Source: Buchnera aphidicola (Thelaxes californica)
Lineage (GTDB): Bacteria; Pseudomonadota; Gammaproteobacteria; Enterobacterales; Enterobacteriaceae
Direction: 5' to 3'
NCBI RefSeq assembly: GCF_005080825.1
Contig: NZ_CP034852.1
Span: forward strand, 458,700 to 522,699
Length of the DNA: 64,000 bases
In this document: one piece after another, positions 28,004 to 40,025 of the stretch
How positions within the stretch are numbered: position 1 is the stretch's first letter
How the letters are laid out: each line of letters begins with the position of its first letter
Notes under the pieces: model-generated
What the model saw: only the letters and a program-made list of their open reading frames with translations
What the model was told of the DNA's origin: nothing
Databases searched by the model: none
Translations under genes and position numbers: made by a program

Positions 28004-28456
28004 TTATCTTTCAGAAACAATTTTAAGTGTAATATTTTCACATACATCTTTATGAGGATTAAATAATACTACATGTTCCCCAATTGTTCGTAAAGTTCCA
28101 CTAGGAAGTTTAAAATCGCTTTTATTTAATTTTATTCCTAATATTCTTATAGATTTTATAATATCCCTAATACCTATCGAACCAAATAATTTTCCACCTT
28201 CTCCAGACTTAGAAAAAATTATAATTGGTTGTAAAGATTTAATTTTTTCTGCCTTTGCTTTGGATAATACAAATTTGTTGTATGATTCTTGTGCTTTTTG
28301 CTTTCTTTGTTCATGTAAAATATCTAAATTTTTTTTATTTGCAATAACCGCTTTTCCTGATGGAATTAAAAAATTTCGCGCATAGCCTGCATTAACTTCT
28401 ACTTCATCTCCTATTAATCCAATATTATAAACTTTGGATATAAGAATTACTTTCAT
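28004..28456 (-). CDS. rplI: 50S ribosomal protein L9
   Basis: L9 binds 23S rRNA through its N-terminal domain and spans out to the neighbouring ribosome, helping hold reading frame. From the ATG at 28456 it has 150 residues (E. coli 149) and starts MKVILISKVYNIG like the family; a longer frame opening at 28489 is rejected because it adds eleven unrelated residues. AGYARNFLIPSGKA, the long lysine-rich helix, and GKLFGSIGIRDI, TGTLRTIGEH-like C-terminal core are visible. It follows rpsR in the rpsF-rpsR-rplI operon. Confidence 0.96.
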   Translation of the reverse strand: MKVILISKVYNIGLIGDEVEVNAGYARNFLIPSGKAVIANKKNLDILHEQRKQKAQESYNKFVLSKAKAEKIKSLQPIIIFSKSGEGGKLFGSIGIRDIIKSIRILGIKLNKSDFKLPSGTLRTIGEHVVLFNPHKDVCENITLKIVSER

Positions 28457-28494
28457 ATATAACATACCCCTGTTATTTTTTACAAACAAAAAAA

Positions 28495-28722
28495 CTATTT
28501 ATGATGATCAGTATAAGGTAATAAAGCTAAATAACGTGATCTTTTAATAGCTGTAGACAATTGTCTTTGATATTTGGATTTAGTACCTGTAATACGACTA
28601 GGAACAATTTTACCACTTTCAGTAATATAATTTTTTAAAATATTTATATCTTTATAATCAATTTCTCGTATACCCTCTGCAGTAAATCGACAAAATTTTC
28701 TTCTTCTAAAATATCGAACCAT
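28495..28722 (-). CDS. rpsR: 30S ribosomal protein S18
   Basis: S18 pairs with S6 on the platform of the small subunit. 75 residues, as in E. coli, starting [17 protein letters not shown] with the conserved Cys, then [32 protein letters not shown] and [10 protein letters not shown]. It lies 77 nt after rpsF; priB, between the two in E. coli, is missing and a terminator-like hairpin stands there instead. rplI follows after 38 nt. Confidence 0.98.
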   Translation of the reverse strand: MVRYFRRRKFCRFTAEGIREIDYKDINILKNYITESGKIVPSRITGTKSKYQRQLSTAIKRSRYLALLPYTDHHK

Positions 28723-28764
28723 ATTAATAATGACCTTATAAAAATTATATATATGAAAAATATG

Positions 28765-28788
28765 AAAAAATAAGTATCAAAATACTTA
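28765..28788 (-). terminator. Terminator-like hairpin between rpsF and rpsR
   Basis: On the minus strand TAAGTAT (complement of 28782-28788), loop TTTG, ATACTTA, then six U from the A run 28765-28770. A 7-bp stem with a U tract is the form of a weak intrinsic terminator. It lies where E. coli has priB, inside the operon, so it may attenuate rpsR-rplI relative to rpsF. Confidence 0.5.
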
Positions 28789-28799
28789 ATTTAATATAT

Positions 28800-29147
28800 T
28801 TAATTAATTGAAATATTTTTATTATCTTCTTTATTTTGTAACATAGGAGATGGAACAGTTATTGCTTCTTTTTTAGAAATAATAATACTACGAATAATAA
28901 TATCATTAAAACGAAATTTTTGTTCTAACTCATTAATAATTTTTATAGGTATTTCAATATTTAATAAAATATAATGAGATTTATGTAAATTATTTATCGA
29001 ATATGCCAATTGTCTTTTTCCCCAATCTTCCATTCGATGTACAATACCTTGATTTTGTTGTATTAAATCAATATATAATTTAGTTAATGTTGTTACTTGA
29101 TCACTATGATCAGGATGAATCATGAGTACAATTTCATAATGTCTCAT
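28800..29147 (-). CDS. rpsF: 30S ribosomal protein S6
   Basis: S6 binds S18 and the central domain of 16S rRNA. 115 residues; E. coli has 131 or more because of a longer C-terminal tail with added glutamates, which is shortened here. The fold is intact: MRHYEIVLMIHPDHSDQV, VHRMEDWGKRQLAYSINNLHKSHYILLNIE and the FRFNDIIIRSIII strand. It is the first gene of rpsF-rpsR-rplI, after a 456-nt gap that must contain the promoter. Confidence 0.97.
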   Translation of the reverse strand: MRHYEIVLMIHPDHSDQVTTLTKLYIDLIQQNQGIVHRMEDWGKRQLAYSINNLHKSHYILLNIEIPIKIINELEQKFRFNDIIIRSIIISKKEAITVPSPMLQNKEDNKNISIN

Positions 29148-29603
29148 TAAAATAGTCCTTGTTATATAATCTTTATGTGAAATAATTAAATTATTAAAAA
29201 TATATTTAAAATATAATATACATTTCTTTATTTTATTATATTTTTATTAATAACAATATACAAATTATTATAGAAAATTATCTAATATAGATATATTAAT
29301 TTATTATAATATAACTAATTGAAAATAATATAATAAATGCTATTTATAAAATATGTTGCAATATTATAGTATATAAAAAAATTATATAATTGCATAAAAT
29401 AGTAATCTTAAAAAAATTTTATATAAAAATACAACATAAATAAAAATTTTTTTCTATATATAAATATTTGTATTTTTTTTCAAAAAATATTTTTTTAAAA
29501 TAAAAAATTTACATAATTATTTCTATAATAATCATAAAAAATATTGAATAAATATATTTATATAATAAATAAAACATTACAATTTATTTACAATAAATAT
29601 TGT
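29148..29603. other. 456-nt intergenic region between purA and rpsF
   Basis: Extremely A+T-rich with no open frame of interest, no tRNA and no strong hairpin. No S6:S18 autoregulatory leader, with its GC-rich core, could be recognised. rnr and rlmB, which follow purA nearby in E. coli, are absent. Confidence 0.55.
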
Positions 29604-32131
<2,528 letters not shown>

Positions 32132-33085
32132 CTATAAATTCAAATTCATATTTTTTTTTAAAATTATTAACATCATATCTAATGATAATTGTTTATTTTC
32201 AATATTTAAAAAATAAATATTTTTCCATTTTTTTAACCAAGTAATCTGTTTTTTATATAACTGACATGTAGCATAAATTGATTTTTTTTGCATATCCTGA
32301 TAACTAATTTCATTATTTAAATAACTCCACATTTGACGATAACCTACACATCTTATAGAAGGTAAATTAGCATTTAAATCACCTCGATTAAATAATTCTT
32401 CAACTTCTTTTTGAAAACCTAATTCTAACATATGAAAAAAACGTGTTTTAATTCTTTCATGTGCAATAAATCGATTGGAAACAACCATAGAAAACTGTAT
32501 AACTTTATAAGGAAAACGTACACCATCTTGTTTTTTAAAAAAACTTGTTGTTAAACCAGTAGAAAAATATATATTTAACGCTCTAATAATTCTTCTTGAA
32601 TCATTTTTATGAATCAATTTTGCAGAAAGAGGATCTATTTTTTTTAAGTATGTATATAAATATTTTAATTTTTCTGGTTTGTGAATACAACTCAACATTT
32701 TATTTTGAAAATAAATATTTTTTGGAGGAGTAGGATGCCAACCATGTAATAAAACATGATAATATAACATAGTTCCTCCAACTAATACCGGAATTCTATG
32801 AGAATTGATACTATCTTTAATAGCTTGCAACACATCTTTTTTAAATCTAAAAATTGAATAAATTTCCACAGGATCAACAATATTAACTAAATAATGAGGT
32901 ACCATTTTTAATTGTTCAACACTAGGTTTAGCAGTACCAATATTCATATATTTATATATCAACCCTGAATCAACACTAATAATATTAATTGGTAAATAAT
33001 TATTCAATAAAATTGCAAAATCAGTTTTTCCAGAAGTTGTCGGTCCCATTAAAAATATAACAATAGGTTTTTGTATACATATCAT
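32132..33085 (-). CDS. miaA: tRNA dimethylallyltransferase
   Basis: Adds the isopentenyl group to A37 of tRNAs reading UNN codons. 317 residues (E. coli 316). The P-loop FLMGPTTSGKTDFA, ISVDSGLIYKYMNIGTAKP, VGGTMLYYH, DSRRIIRALN and the near-identical C-terminal block LPSIRCVGYRQMWSYLN and KKQITWLKKW are intact. DMAPP must come from elsewhere in the cell or from the host. mutL upstream and hfq downstream in E. coli are both missing. Confidence 0.97.
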   Translation of the reverse strand: MICIQKPIVIFLMGPTTSGKTDFAILLNNYLPINIISVDSGLIYKYMNIGTAKPSVEQLKMVPHYLVNIVDPVEIYSIFRFKKDVLQAIKDSINSHRIPVLVGGTMLYYHVLLHGWHPTPPKNIYFQNKMLSCIHKPEKLKYLYTYLKKIDPLSAKLIHKNDSRRIIRALNIYFSTGLTTSFFKKQDGVRFPYKVIQFSMVVSNRFIAHERIKTRFFHMLELGFQKEVEELFNRGDLNANLPSIRCVGYRQMWSYLNNEISYQDMQKKSIYATCQLYKKQITWLKKWKNIYFLNIENKQLSLDMMLIILKKNMNLNL

Positions 33086-33415
33086 AATAAACCATTATTA
33101 AATAAGTTAAATAAAAAAATTATTATTAATATAAAATATATTTTAATAACCAGTATATATTTTGATTACATAAATAAAACTTATTAAATATTAAATAAAA
33201 ATTTAATAAAAAATAAAATTGATTTATATTAATAATGTATTTTTCTTGAAAAAAAAATTAAATTAAATATGATTATATTAAACTATATAAATTATATTTC
33301 ATTTTATAGAAATACGTATTTATTATATGTTAATAAATAAATATTTTTTAATAAATAATTTTATTTATTAAAAATAAAATAATATTTTTACAATGATTAT
33401 GAATATTATATTAAT
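33086..33415. other. 330-nt intergenic region between mtlD and miaA
   Basis: A+T-rich DNA without a readable gene. In E. coli mutL lies directly upstream of miaA; no MutL motif can be found here. The interval joins two blocks that are far apart in E. coli. Confidence 0.5.
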
Positions 33416-34588
33416 TTATATATTTTTTTTTATTTTATTATATAAATATACTATTTCATTATTTAAATAATGATGTACATCAATTTCAGAAACTTTATAT
33501 AATACTAATGATATACCATACTCTTTTATTAAATTTTGTAACTTTATTGCTTCATTATCATGTATATTTTTATACATTAATGCACTTGCAACTCCGTATA
33601 ATAAATATTTATAAGATAAATTAAATTGTATTGCTTGAATAATGGGTTTTATTAATCGATCTTGTTTTTTTAATTTATTTATTGGATTTCTTCCAATCCT
33701 TAATAAATAATCTGTAATATTTTTATTATTAAAACGATCAAATACACTAGAAATATATATATCATTTTTATCAATGATTTGATTATATTTACTATTTAAT
33801 ACATTCATACTTTCTTTCATTGATTGCTGAACAATATTTTTAACATTCATATCATTAATAGCCTGATATGTCGTTTCATATCCATGAAGTAAACCAAAAT
33901 ATGCTAAAATTGCATGTCCAGTATTCAGAATAAAAAATTTTCTATCTAAAAAAAAAGATAAATTCTTAGTTTTAACTATACCAACAATATGCTTATAACA
34001 TCCTTTATATTGTTTTTGATCAATCACCCATTCATAAAATGGTTCAACTGATACATCTAAACAAGAGGGATGATTATAATCATTATTATGATTAGTTAAA
34101 GGAATTATTCTATCTACACAAGAATCAATAAAACCAATATAATTATGACAATATTGATGTATATGTAATGGAAGCATTTTTAATACGATTTTTTTAAATT
34201 TAGTCCCTCCTAAAACTATATTTTCACATACAATTATATTTAATACTTTTTTATGGTTTTTTTTAAATCTTATGATAATGTTATTAACAATTTTAATAGC
34301 AACTGTATATAAATTATTTACTCCTACAGAAATAGTCACTAAATCTACACAAAACAAATAATCACTGAAATAATGAGAATTAACATCAATACATTTTACA
34401 TTAAAAATATCTTGAAAATAACGATTTTTATTTCCAATTATATTAATTCTATATTTATTAAATTTATTAATTAATTGAATTAAGTTTGTATCAACATCAG
34501 CTAAATATACTTCATAATCTGATTTTTGTAATATAGGAACAACTAAACCTCTTCCAATATTTCCTGAACCAAAATGTAAAGCTTTCAT
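33416..34588 (-). CDS. mtlD: Mannitol-1-phosphate 5-dehydrogenase
   Basis: Oxidises mannitol-1-phosphate to fructose-6-phosphate with NAD. The ATG at 34588 (390 residues, E. coli 382) is chosen over one at 34600, because GAGG lies six bases before it and MKALHFGSGNIGRG then matches the E. coli N-terminus exactly in position. Visible: that Rossmann loop, IVCENIVLGGTKFK, VGFIDSCVDRIIP-like block and LNTGHAILAYFG with the catalytic region. It follows mtlA by about 95 nt; Pgi (next gene but one) uses the product. The mtlR repressor of E. coli is missing. Confidence 0.96.
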   Translation of the reverse strand: MKALHFGSGNIGRGLVVPILQKSDYEVYLADVDTNLIQLINKFNKYRINIIGNKNRYFQDIFNVKCIDVNSHYFSDYLFCVDLVTISVGVNNLYTVAIKIVNNIIIRFKKNHKKVLNIIVCENIVLGGTKFKKIVLKMLPLHIHQYCHNYIGFIDSCVDRIIPLTNHNNDYNHPSCLDVSVEPFYEWVIDQKQYKGCYKHIVGIVKTKNLSFFLDRKFFILNTGHAILAYFGLLHGYETTYQAINDMNVKNIVQQSMKESMNVLNSKYNQIIDKNDIYISSVFDRFNNKNITDYLLRIGRNPINKLKKQDRLIKPIIQAIQFNLSYKYLLYGVASALMYKNIHDNEAIKLQNLIKEYGISLVLYKVSEIDVHHYLNNEIVYLYNKIKKNI

Positions 34589-34683
34589 AAAAAACCTCAT
34601 GTCTTTATCAACATTTTTGAAGAAAATTTAATATAATTTGATAAAAAATTTATGAAATTGTATAAAAAAGTTGGAAAAAATAT

Positions 34684-36588
34684 TTATAAAAAAACTTTTA
34701 TAATTTTTTTTTTATCATTAGTAGTCATTAAATTATTTAAAATTATAGGATCATCTAATGCATTAGTAATTTTACTTACAACATGTAAATGTTCATTATT
34801 ATTTGCAGCAATACCAATCACTAATTTAGCAATATCATCTTTATGATCACCAAACATCACACCTTCAGGAATTTGTACAAATACTATACCTGTTTTTTTT
34901 ACAAATTTTTTTCCTTCTAATGTTCCATGTGGAATTGCAATACATTCCCCTAAATAAGTGGTAGATAATTTTTCTCTTTCCAACATCGAATCAATATATT
35001 CTTTTTGCACATAACCCAATTTATATAAATGTTCTCCTACAAATTGAATTACTGTTTCTTTATTTTTCATTGTGCAATTTAAAAAAATATTTTCTTTTGA
35101 TAAAATAAACATTTTTTCTGTTTGCAATTTTATATTATTTTTATTTTCAGATATAGTTGTTTGTATATTATTTTTTTGATATACAAATACTTCATTAATA
35201 ATTTTTTTATACATCTCTACATCAAGAAAATTAGTAATAGAATAATGAAGAGAACTGGGAGCTTTTTTCTTTGCTCTTTCAGTTAAAAATTTATGAGTAA
35301 TTACTAAAATATTAGGATCATTTGGTAATAAATTAATGGCAGAATTTGAAACTAAAATATTCGCAACATTCATTTTTTTTAATTCTCGACTAAATATATT
35401 AGATGCTAAAGCACTCGATCCTAAACCTGCATCACAAGCAACAATAACTTGTTTTATTATATTATTTTGTACAGTAGATTTTTTTTTAACATTAAAATCT
35501 AAATGATTATTTTTTAATTCTTCACTATCATATAGTGTACTTTTAATAACATTAGTTGCATATTTTTTTTTATTATATTTATTTAATGTAAGATTATCTA
35601 TGTATATCAAAAATAAAGATATAAAAAATGATACCAAAAAAGAAATAAACATTACTAATATATTCACAACATATGATCCAGGAGGAGTCATAGCTAATAT
35701 AGATAAAATAGAACCTGGAGATACTATAGAATATATACCTCCTTTAAAAGTTACTAAAAGAAATGTACCAGCTATACCTCCACATATTAACGGAACAAAT
35801 AATTTTAAATTTTTAAGAACATACGGAAAATATATTTCGTGTACTCCTCCAAATAAATGAATTAATGCTCCATTTAAAGCAAATTTTTTAACATTTCTAT
35901 TTTTTCCTAAAACAGAAAATGCAAATAGTATTCCAGCACCAGGACCAGGATTAGACTCTATTAAAAAAAAAATAGATCTATTCGAATCATGTATTTCTTG
36001 CATTCCCAATGGAATACAAAAAGTATAATTTATAAAATTATTTAAAAAATATACTTTAGACGGTTCAACAAATATTGAAATTAATGGAAAATAATGAAAA
36101 TCTATTATTGTTTGAGTAACAAAAAATATCATATAAGATACATATTCAAACAATGGAGTTATAATATATAAAGAAACAAATAACAATAAAATAGTTATAA
36201 TACTATTAGAAAAACTAATTATTATCATTTCAAAACCACTTTTTACATTATTTTTAAAATAAATATCATTTTTTTTAATTAACCATCCTACCAAAGGACC
36301 AATTAATATTGCAGGTAAAAACATGTTTGAAAAAGAAAATAATACCACTCCTAAAACAACAATACTTGCAATAACTCCACCTTTGTGTTTTGCAATTGAT
36401 GCCCCTCCGGTATATGCAAGTAAAATAGGTATTAAATACAAAATAATAAAATTACTAATTTTTTCTATATTTTCATTGGGAAACCAGCCTAAAGTAGAAA
36501 AAAAAGAATGTAAAAAACCATATATTATAAAAACTGTCATATTTGGCATAATTATGCTACTTAAAAAATATACTATTTTTTTAAGCAT
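34684..36588 (-). CDS. mtlA: PTS mannitol-specific EIICBA component
   Basis: Inner-membrane permease that takes up mannitol and phosphorylates it. 634 residues (E. coli 637). The IIC domain (about 1-335) has six or more membrane segments and the substrate motif GGVHEIYFP with Glu251. The IIB phosphorylation site is Cys385 in VIVACDAGLGSSAL, and the IIA site is His554 in GECIAIPHGT, the same number as in E. coli. All three phosphotransfer domains are intact, so it needs only EI and HPr. mtlD follows in the operon; a terminator after pgi separates it from the gene upstream. Confidence 0.97.
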   Translation of the reverse strand: MLKKIVYFLSSIIMPNMTVFIIYGFLHSFFSTLGWFPNENIEKISNFIILYLIPILLAYTGGASIAKHKGGVIASIVVLGVVLFSFSNMFLPAILIGPLVGWLIKKNDIYFKNNVKSGFEMIIISFSNSIITILLLFVSLYIITPLFEYVSYMIFFVTQTIIDFHYFPLISIFVEPSKVYFLNNFINYTFCIPLGMQEIHDSNRSIFFLIESNPGPGAGILFAFSVLGKNRNVKKFALNGALIHLFGGVHEIYFPYVLKNLKLFVPLICGGIAGTFLLVTFKGGIYSIVSPGSILSILAMTPPGSYVVNILVMFISFLVSFFISLFLIYIDNLTLNKYNKKKYATNVIKSTLYDSEELKNNHLDFNVKKKSTVQNNIIKQVIVACDAGLGSSALASNIFSRELKKMNVANILVSNSAINLLPNDPNILVITHKFLTERAKKKAPSSLHYSITNFLDVEMYKKIINEVFVYQKNNIQTTISENKNNIKLQTEKMFILSKENIFLNCTMKNKETVIQFVGEHLYKLGYVQKEYIDSMLEREKLSTTYLGECIAIPHGTLEGKKFVKKTGIVFVQIPEGVMFGDHKDDIAKLVIGIAANNNEHLHVVSKITNALDDPIILNNLMTTNDKKKIIKVFL

Positions 36589-36629
36589 CGAATATTCCTT
36601 AAATATTTAATATCTTCGTTAAAATAAAC

Positions 36630-36655
36630 AAAAAAGTTAATAAAAATTATTAACT
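36630..36655 (-). terminator. Intrinsic terminator after pgi
   Basis: Minus strand, just beyond the pgi stop: AGTTAATA (complement of 36648-36655), 5-nt loop, TATTAACT, followed by a run of U from the A run at 36630-36635. An 8-bp stem plus U tract marks the end of the pgi transcript before mtlA. Confidence 0.6.
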
Positions 36656-36659
36656 AATT

Positions 36660-38303
36660 TTAATTTTTTTTTCTTTTTTTACATAAATTTATTATATTAT
36701 TAGTTGAAGTATCGTATTTAATTGTCGAACAACTACTTGTTATATCAGCATAAATTTCACTTGCAAGTTGTTTACCTAATTCTACTCCCCATTGATCAAA
36801 ACTAAAAATATTTAAAATTACACCTTGCACAAAAATTTTATGTTCATATAGAGCAATTAATGATCCCAAAGAAAATGGATTTAAATGATTTAATAAAATT
36901 GAATTACTAGGATGATTTCCTTGTAATGACTGAAAAATATGTAAAAAATCTTTATCTTGATTATGATATTTACATTTCAAAAAATTATCATTACTTCCAA
37001 AAGCTAATGCTCGAGTTTGTGCAATAAAGTGTGCAGTTAATCGATTATGATGTTCTAATAATGTATGATTAGGTGTTATAGAAATAATAAAATCACACGG
37101 AATTAATGTAGTTCCTTGATGCAACATTTGATAAAATGCATGTTGTCCATTTGTTCCAGGAGAACCCCAAATGACCGGACATGTCTTCCATTGTACTCGT
37201 TTACCTAATCTATTGATTGATTTACCATTCGATTCCATAACTGCTTGTTGTAAATAAAAGGGGAAATTTATCATATTTTGATCATATGGAAAAATAGCTT
37301 CTGTTTCAGTATTAAAAAAATTCATGTACCAAATACTAATTAAAGCTAAAATTACTGGAATATTATTATAAAATTCATTATGAAAAAAATGTTGATCCAT
37401 ATTATAAGCACCATCTAATAAACTTAAAAAATTGTCAAATCCTAAAGATAAAACAATAGATAAACCAACTGCAGACCATAAAGAATATCTTCCCCCTACC
37501 CAATCCCAAAATTGAAAAATATTTTCTCGTGGAATTCCAAAACTTATAGTTTTAGTTATATTTTCTGAAACAGCAATAAAATGTTTAGCAAGAATTTTTA
37601 TATTTTTTAATTTTGTTCTTTTAAAAAACCATTCCTTTGCATAATGAGCATTAAATAATGTTTCTTCTGTATTAAAAGTTTTAGATACAACTATAAATAA
37701 AGTTGTTTCGGGGTTCACTTGATCAAGTACACTTTTTATATGAGATCCGTCAATATTAGAAACAAAATGTATTTTTAAATGATTTTGATAATCTTTTAAA
37801 GATTCTACTACCATCTTAGGTCCTAAATCTGAACCTCCAATACCTATATTAACAATATCAGTTATATTTTTTTCAGTATATCCTTTCCATATTCCTTGAA
37901 TGACTGTATCAGAAAAATTTTTAATGCGATTCAGTTCATCATGAATTAAAGGCATAACATTTAAATTACCAGAAAATATAGGATGAATTGTTCGATTACG
38001 TAATGCAGTATGTAATACAGATCGATTTTCAGTAACATTGATTTTTTTTCCTTCAAACATTGCATTAATGGCACTTCTTAAATGAGTTTCTTCACATAAT
38101 TGAAATAAAAGATTCAAAGTTTCTTCATTTAATCGATTCTTAGAAAAATCAATAAAAATCGCATCTTGAAAGTTTCGAAACATCGTCTTGTATCTATTTG
38201 GAAATTTATCAAAAAAATTTTTTATATGTATGTTTTTGATTTCAATAAAATGTTGTTGAAGTTTTTTCCACGCATCTGTATTAATTGGGTTAATATTTTT
38301 CAT
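36660..38303 (-). CDS. pgi: Glucose-6-phosphate isomerase
   Basis: Interconverts glucose-6- and fructose-6-phosphate. 547 residues (E. coli 549). Visible: NIGIGGSDLGPKMV, VSNIDGSH, SKTFNTEETL, WDWVGGRYSLWSAVGLSI (family signature), GSPGTNGQHAFYQMLHQG with the catalytic Glu/His area, and SFDQWGVELGKQLA with the catalytic Lys. It receives fructose-6-phosphate made by MtlD. A 14-bp-scale hairpin and U run follow its stop. Confidence 0.98.
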   Translation of the reverse strand: MKNINPINTDAWKKLQQHFIEIKNIHIKNFFDKFPNRYKTMFRNFQDAIFIDFSKNRLNEETLNLLFQLCEETHLRSAINAMFEGKKINVTENRSVLHTALRNRTIHPIFSGNLNVMPLIHDELNRIKNFSDTVIQGIWKGYTEKNITDIVNIGIGGSDLGPKMVVESLKDYQNHLKIHFVSNIDGSHIKSVLDQVNPETTLFIVVSKTFNTEETLFNAHYAKEWFFKRTKLKNIKILAKHFIAVSENITKTISFGIPRENIFQFWDWVGGRYSLWSAVGLSIVLSLGFDNFLSLLDGAYNMDQHFFHNEFYNNIPVILALISIWYMNFFNTETEAIFPYDQNMINFPFYLQQAVMESNGKSINRLGKRVQWKTCPVIWGSPGTNGQHAFYQMLHQGTTLIPCDFIISITPNHTLLEHHNRLTAHFIAQTRALAFGSNDNFLKCKYHNQDKDFLHIFQSLQGNHPSNSILLNHLNPFSLGSLIALYEHKIFVQGVILNIFSFDQWGVELGKQLASEIYADITSSCSTIKYDTSTNNIINLCKKRKKN

Positions 38304-38515
38304 ATTTTTTAGTAAACTCGTTATAGTTTGTTAAATTTTTTTTAAAAATAATGTTAAAATTATGAAATAAAAATAATAAAAATTATTGATTATACATATA
38401 ACTTACTACTATTTTTATAAAAAAAGTATGTTAATTTTATTTAATTAAAAAACATTAAATCTTTTTCAAAAAATGAAATAAACACTTCACAACATTATAA
38501 ATAAGATAACTTAAA

Positions 38516-39055
38516 ATGAATCAAAAAAATTTGATTTGGCTAGATTTAGAAATGACCGGATTAGATCCGAACATAAATAAAATAATAGAAATTGCAACAG
38601 TCATTACTGATCATCAACTAAACATTCTAGATATAGGTCCAATCATGGCTATTTATCAAAACCATACTATATTAAATAAAATGGATCCATGGAATATTAC
38701 TACACATACTCAAACAGGATTAATAAAAAAAGTAAAAAATAGTACTATTAATGAATATCAAGCCGAAAAAAAAACGATTGAGTTTTTAACAAAATGGGTA
38801 AAACCACAATGTTCTCCTTTATGTGGAAATACTATAAATCAAGACAGAAACTTTTTAAAAAAATATATGCCTAAATTAGAATCATACTTTCATTATCGTA
38901 ATATCGATGTCAGTACATTAAAAGAATTAGCAAAAAGATGGAAACTCGAAATAACTCATAATATAAAAAAAAAAAAAACACACTCTGCTTTATCAGATAT
39001 ATATGATTCAATAGAAGAATTATTATTTTATAAAAAATTTTTTATAAAAAATTAA
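38516..39055 (+). CDS. orn: Oligoribonuclease
   Basis: DEDDh 3'-5' exonuclease that degrades RNA dinucleotides, essential in E. coli. 179 residues (E. coli 181). Visible: LIWLDLEMTGLDP with catalytic Asp and Glu, LCGNTINQDRNFLKKYMP with the third acid, and HSALSDIYDSIEEL with the catalytic His and last Asp. An in-frame A13 run (38965-38977) sits just upstream of that last motif, so slippage there would remove it. The gene is followed by A10/T9 palindromic DNA and then tRNA-Gly. Confidence 0.97.
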   Translation: MNQKNLIWLDLEMTGLDPNINKIIEIATVITDHQLNILDIGPIMAIYQNHTILNKMDPWNITTHTQTGLIKKVKNSTINEYQAEKKTIEFLTKWVKPQCSPLCGNTINQDRNFLKKYMPKLESYFHYRNIDVSTLKELAKRWKLEITHNIKKKKTHSALSDIYDSIEELLFYKKFFIKN

Positions 39056-39131
39056 AAAAAAAATTTTTTTTTAATTTAAATTAATAAAATAATATGTTAA
39101 AGTTATTCTAATTAAGAAATATTTTTATATT

Positions 39132-39204
39132 GCGGGAATAGCTCAGTTGGTAGAGCACAACCTTGCCAAGGTTGAGGTCGCGAGTTCGAATCTCGTTTCC
39201 CGCT
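39132..39204 (+). tRNA. tRNA-Gly (anticodon GCC)
   Basis: 73-nt tRNA: acceptor GCGGGAA pairs with TTCCCGC, discriminator T, anticodon GCC at 39165-39167, T loop GTTCGAATC. It closely matches E. coli tRNA-Gly(GCC). CCA is not encoded. Confidence 0.98.
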
Positions 39205-39294
39205 CAAAAAAATATTCATCAATACATTATTCAATTAAAAAATATTTTTTATTTATTAAAATAATAAAGAAATACACATTTTATAAAAAAAATA

Positions 39295-39519
39295 TTATTG
39301 AGAATTTTTTATATTAAAATTATGATTAAATTTTTTATTAAATTTTTCTATTCTACCTCCTACATCAGTGCTTCTTTGTTTTCCTGTATAAAAAGGATGA
39401 CATTGAGAACATACATCTAAATGAATGTTTTTTTCTATTGTAGAAAAAAAATTAATTATGTTACCGCAAGAACATATAGCTTGCACTTTATTATATTGTG
39501 GATGAATATTTTTTTTCAT
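39295..39519 (-). CDS. rpmE: 50S ribosomal protein L31
   Basis: L31 bridges the subunits near the central protuberance. 74 residues (E. coli 70). This is the zinc-binding type A form, with cysteines in AICSCGN and [12 protein letters not shown] (Cys16, Cys18, Cys37, Cys40). The C-terminal [11 protein letters not shown] block is intact. It is divergent from hslV; priA, cytR and ftsN, which separate rpmE from hslV in E. coli, are absent. Confidence 0.97.
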   Translation of the reverse strand: MKKNIHPQYNKVQAICSCGNIINFFSTIEKNIHLDVCSQCHPFYTGKQRSTDVGGRIEKFNKKFNHNFNIKNSQ

Positions 39520-39917
39520 AATAATTCCTAATATGTTATCATTTAATAGTAAATTTAAAAAATTTAATTAAATTTAAAAATATTTATTAAATAAAAATAA
39601 ATTGTGCTATTAATACTATATAAAAATAAAATTAAGTTCAATAACAATTAAAAATAAAATATTATTAATAATAAGAAATAAAATAAAAAACTTATTTAAA
39701 AAAAAATAATTATATAATATAAATTAAAAATAATGATCAGATAAAAAAATTATAATTTTTTATTATATTTACAGTTAATATAATTATTAAATTTAAATTT
39801 CAATTATTATTTAATAAATTTAATTATAAATATATATGAAATCACTCTACCCTTCTCGAAAACAAAAATATAACTTATCAAAATAATATACAAATGGTTT
39901 ATATTATACATTAATCA

Positions 39918-39943
39918 CTTGAATTCAAAAAAAATACATAAAT
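39918..39943 (+). promoter_or_regulatory. Candidate sigma-32 promoter of hslVU
   Basis: CTTGAA at 39918-39923 is the exact minus-35 consensus of heat-shock promoters; thirteen bases on, CATAAAT (39937-39943) is a degenerate version of the CCCCATNT minus-10. In E. coli hslVU is transcribed by sigma-32. The minus-10 is weak, so this remains a candidate. Confidence 0.5.
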
Positions 39944-39965
39944 ATATATTGTTAAACCACTTAAC

Positions 39966-39984
39966 ATAGCAATTTTATTGCTAT
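39966..39984 (+). promoter_or_regulatory. 5'-leader hairpin of hslVU
   Basis: ATAGCAAT, loop TTT, ATTGCTAT: a perfect 8-bp hairpin, 41 nt before the hslV start. A leader inverted repeat that stabilises the message has, to my recollection, been described for E. coli hslVU; that this is its counterpart is inference. Confidence 0.5.
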
Positions 39985-40025
39985 ACTTCCAAAATAACAT
40001 TTTATTTTAAAAAGAGAATCATGTA

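Larger units (their letters stand above)
39520..40025. other. 506-nt divergent region rpmE / hslV
   Basis: No gene. Most is low-complexity A/T. The hslV-proximal part has a heat-shock-like promoter (39918-39943) and a perfect 8-bp hairpin in the leader (39966-39984). A short stretch near 39840-39870 with more C is unexplained. Confidence 0.55.

Noticed and set aside
35600..36610. Plus-strand frames opposite mtlA
   Set aside because: Antisense shadows of the IIC domain, which is fully conserved on the other strand.
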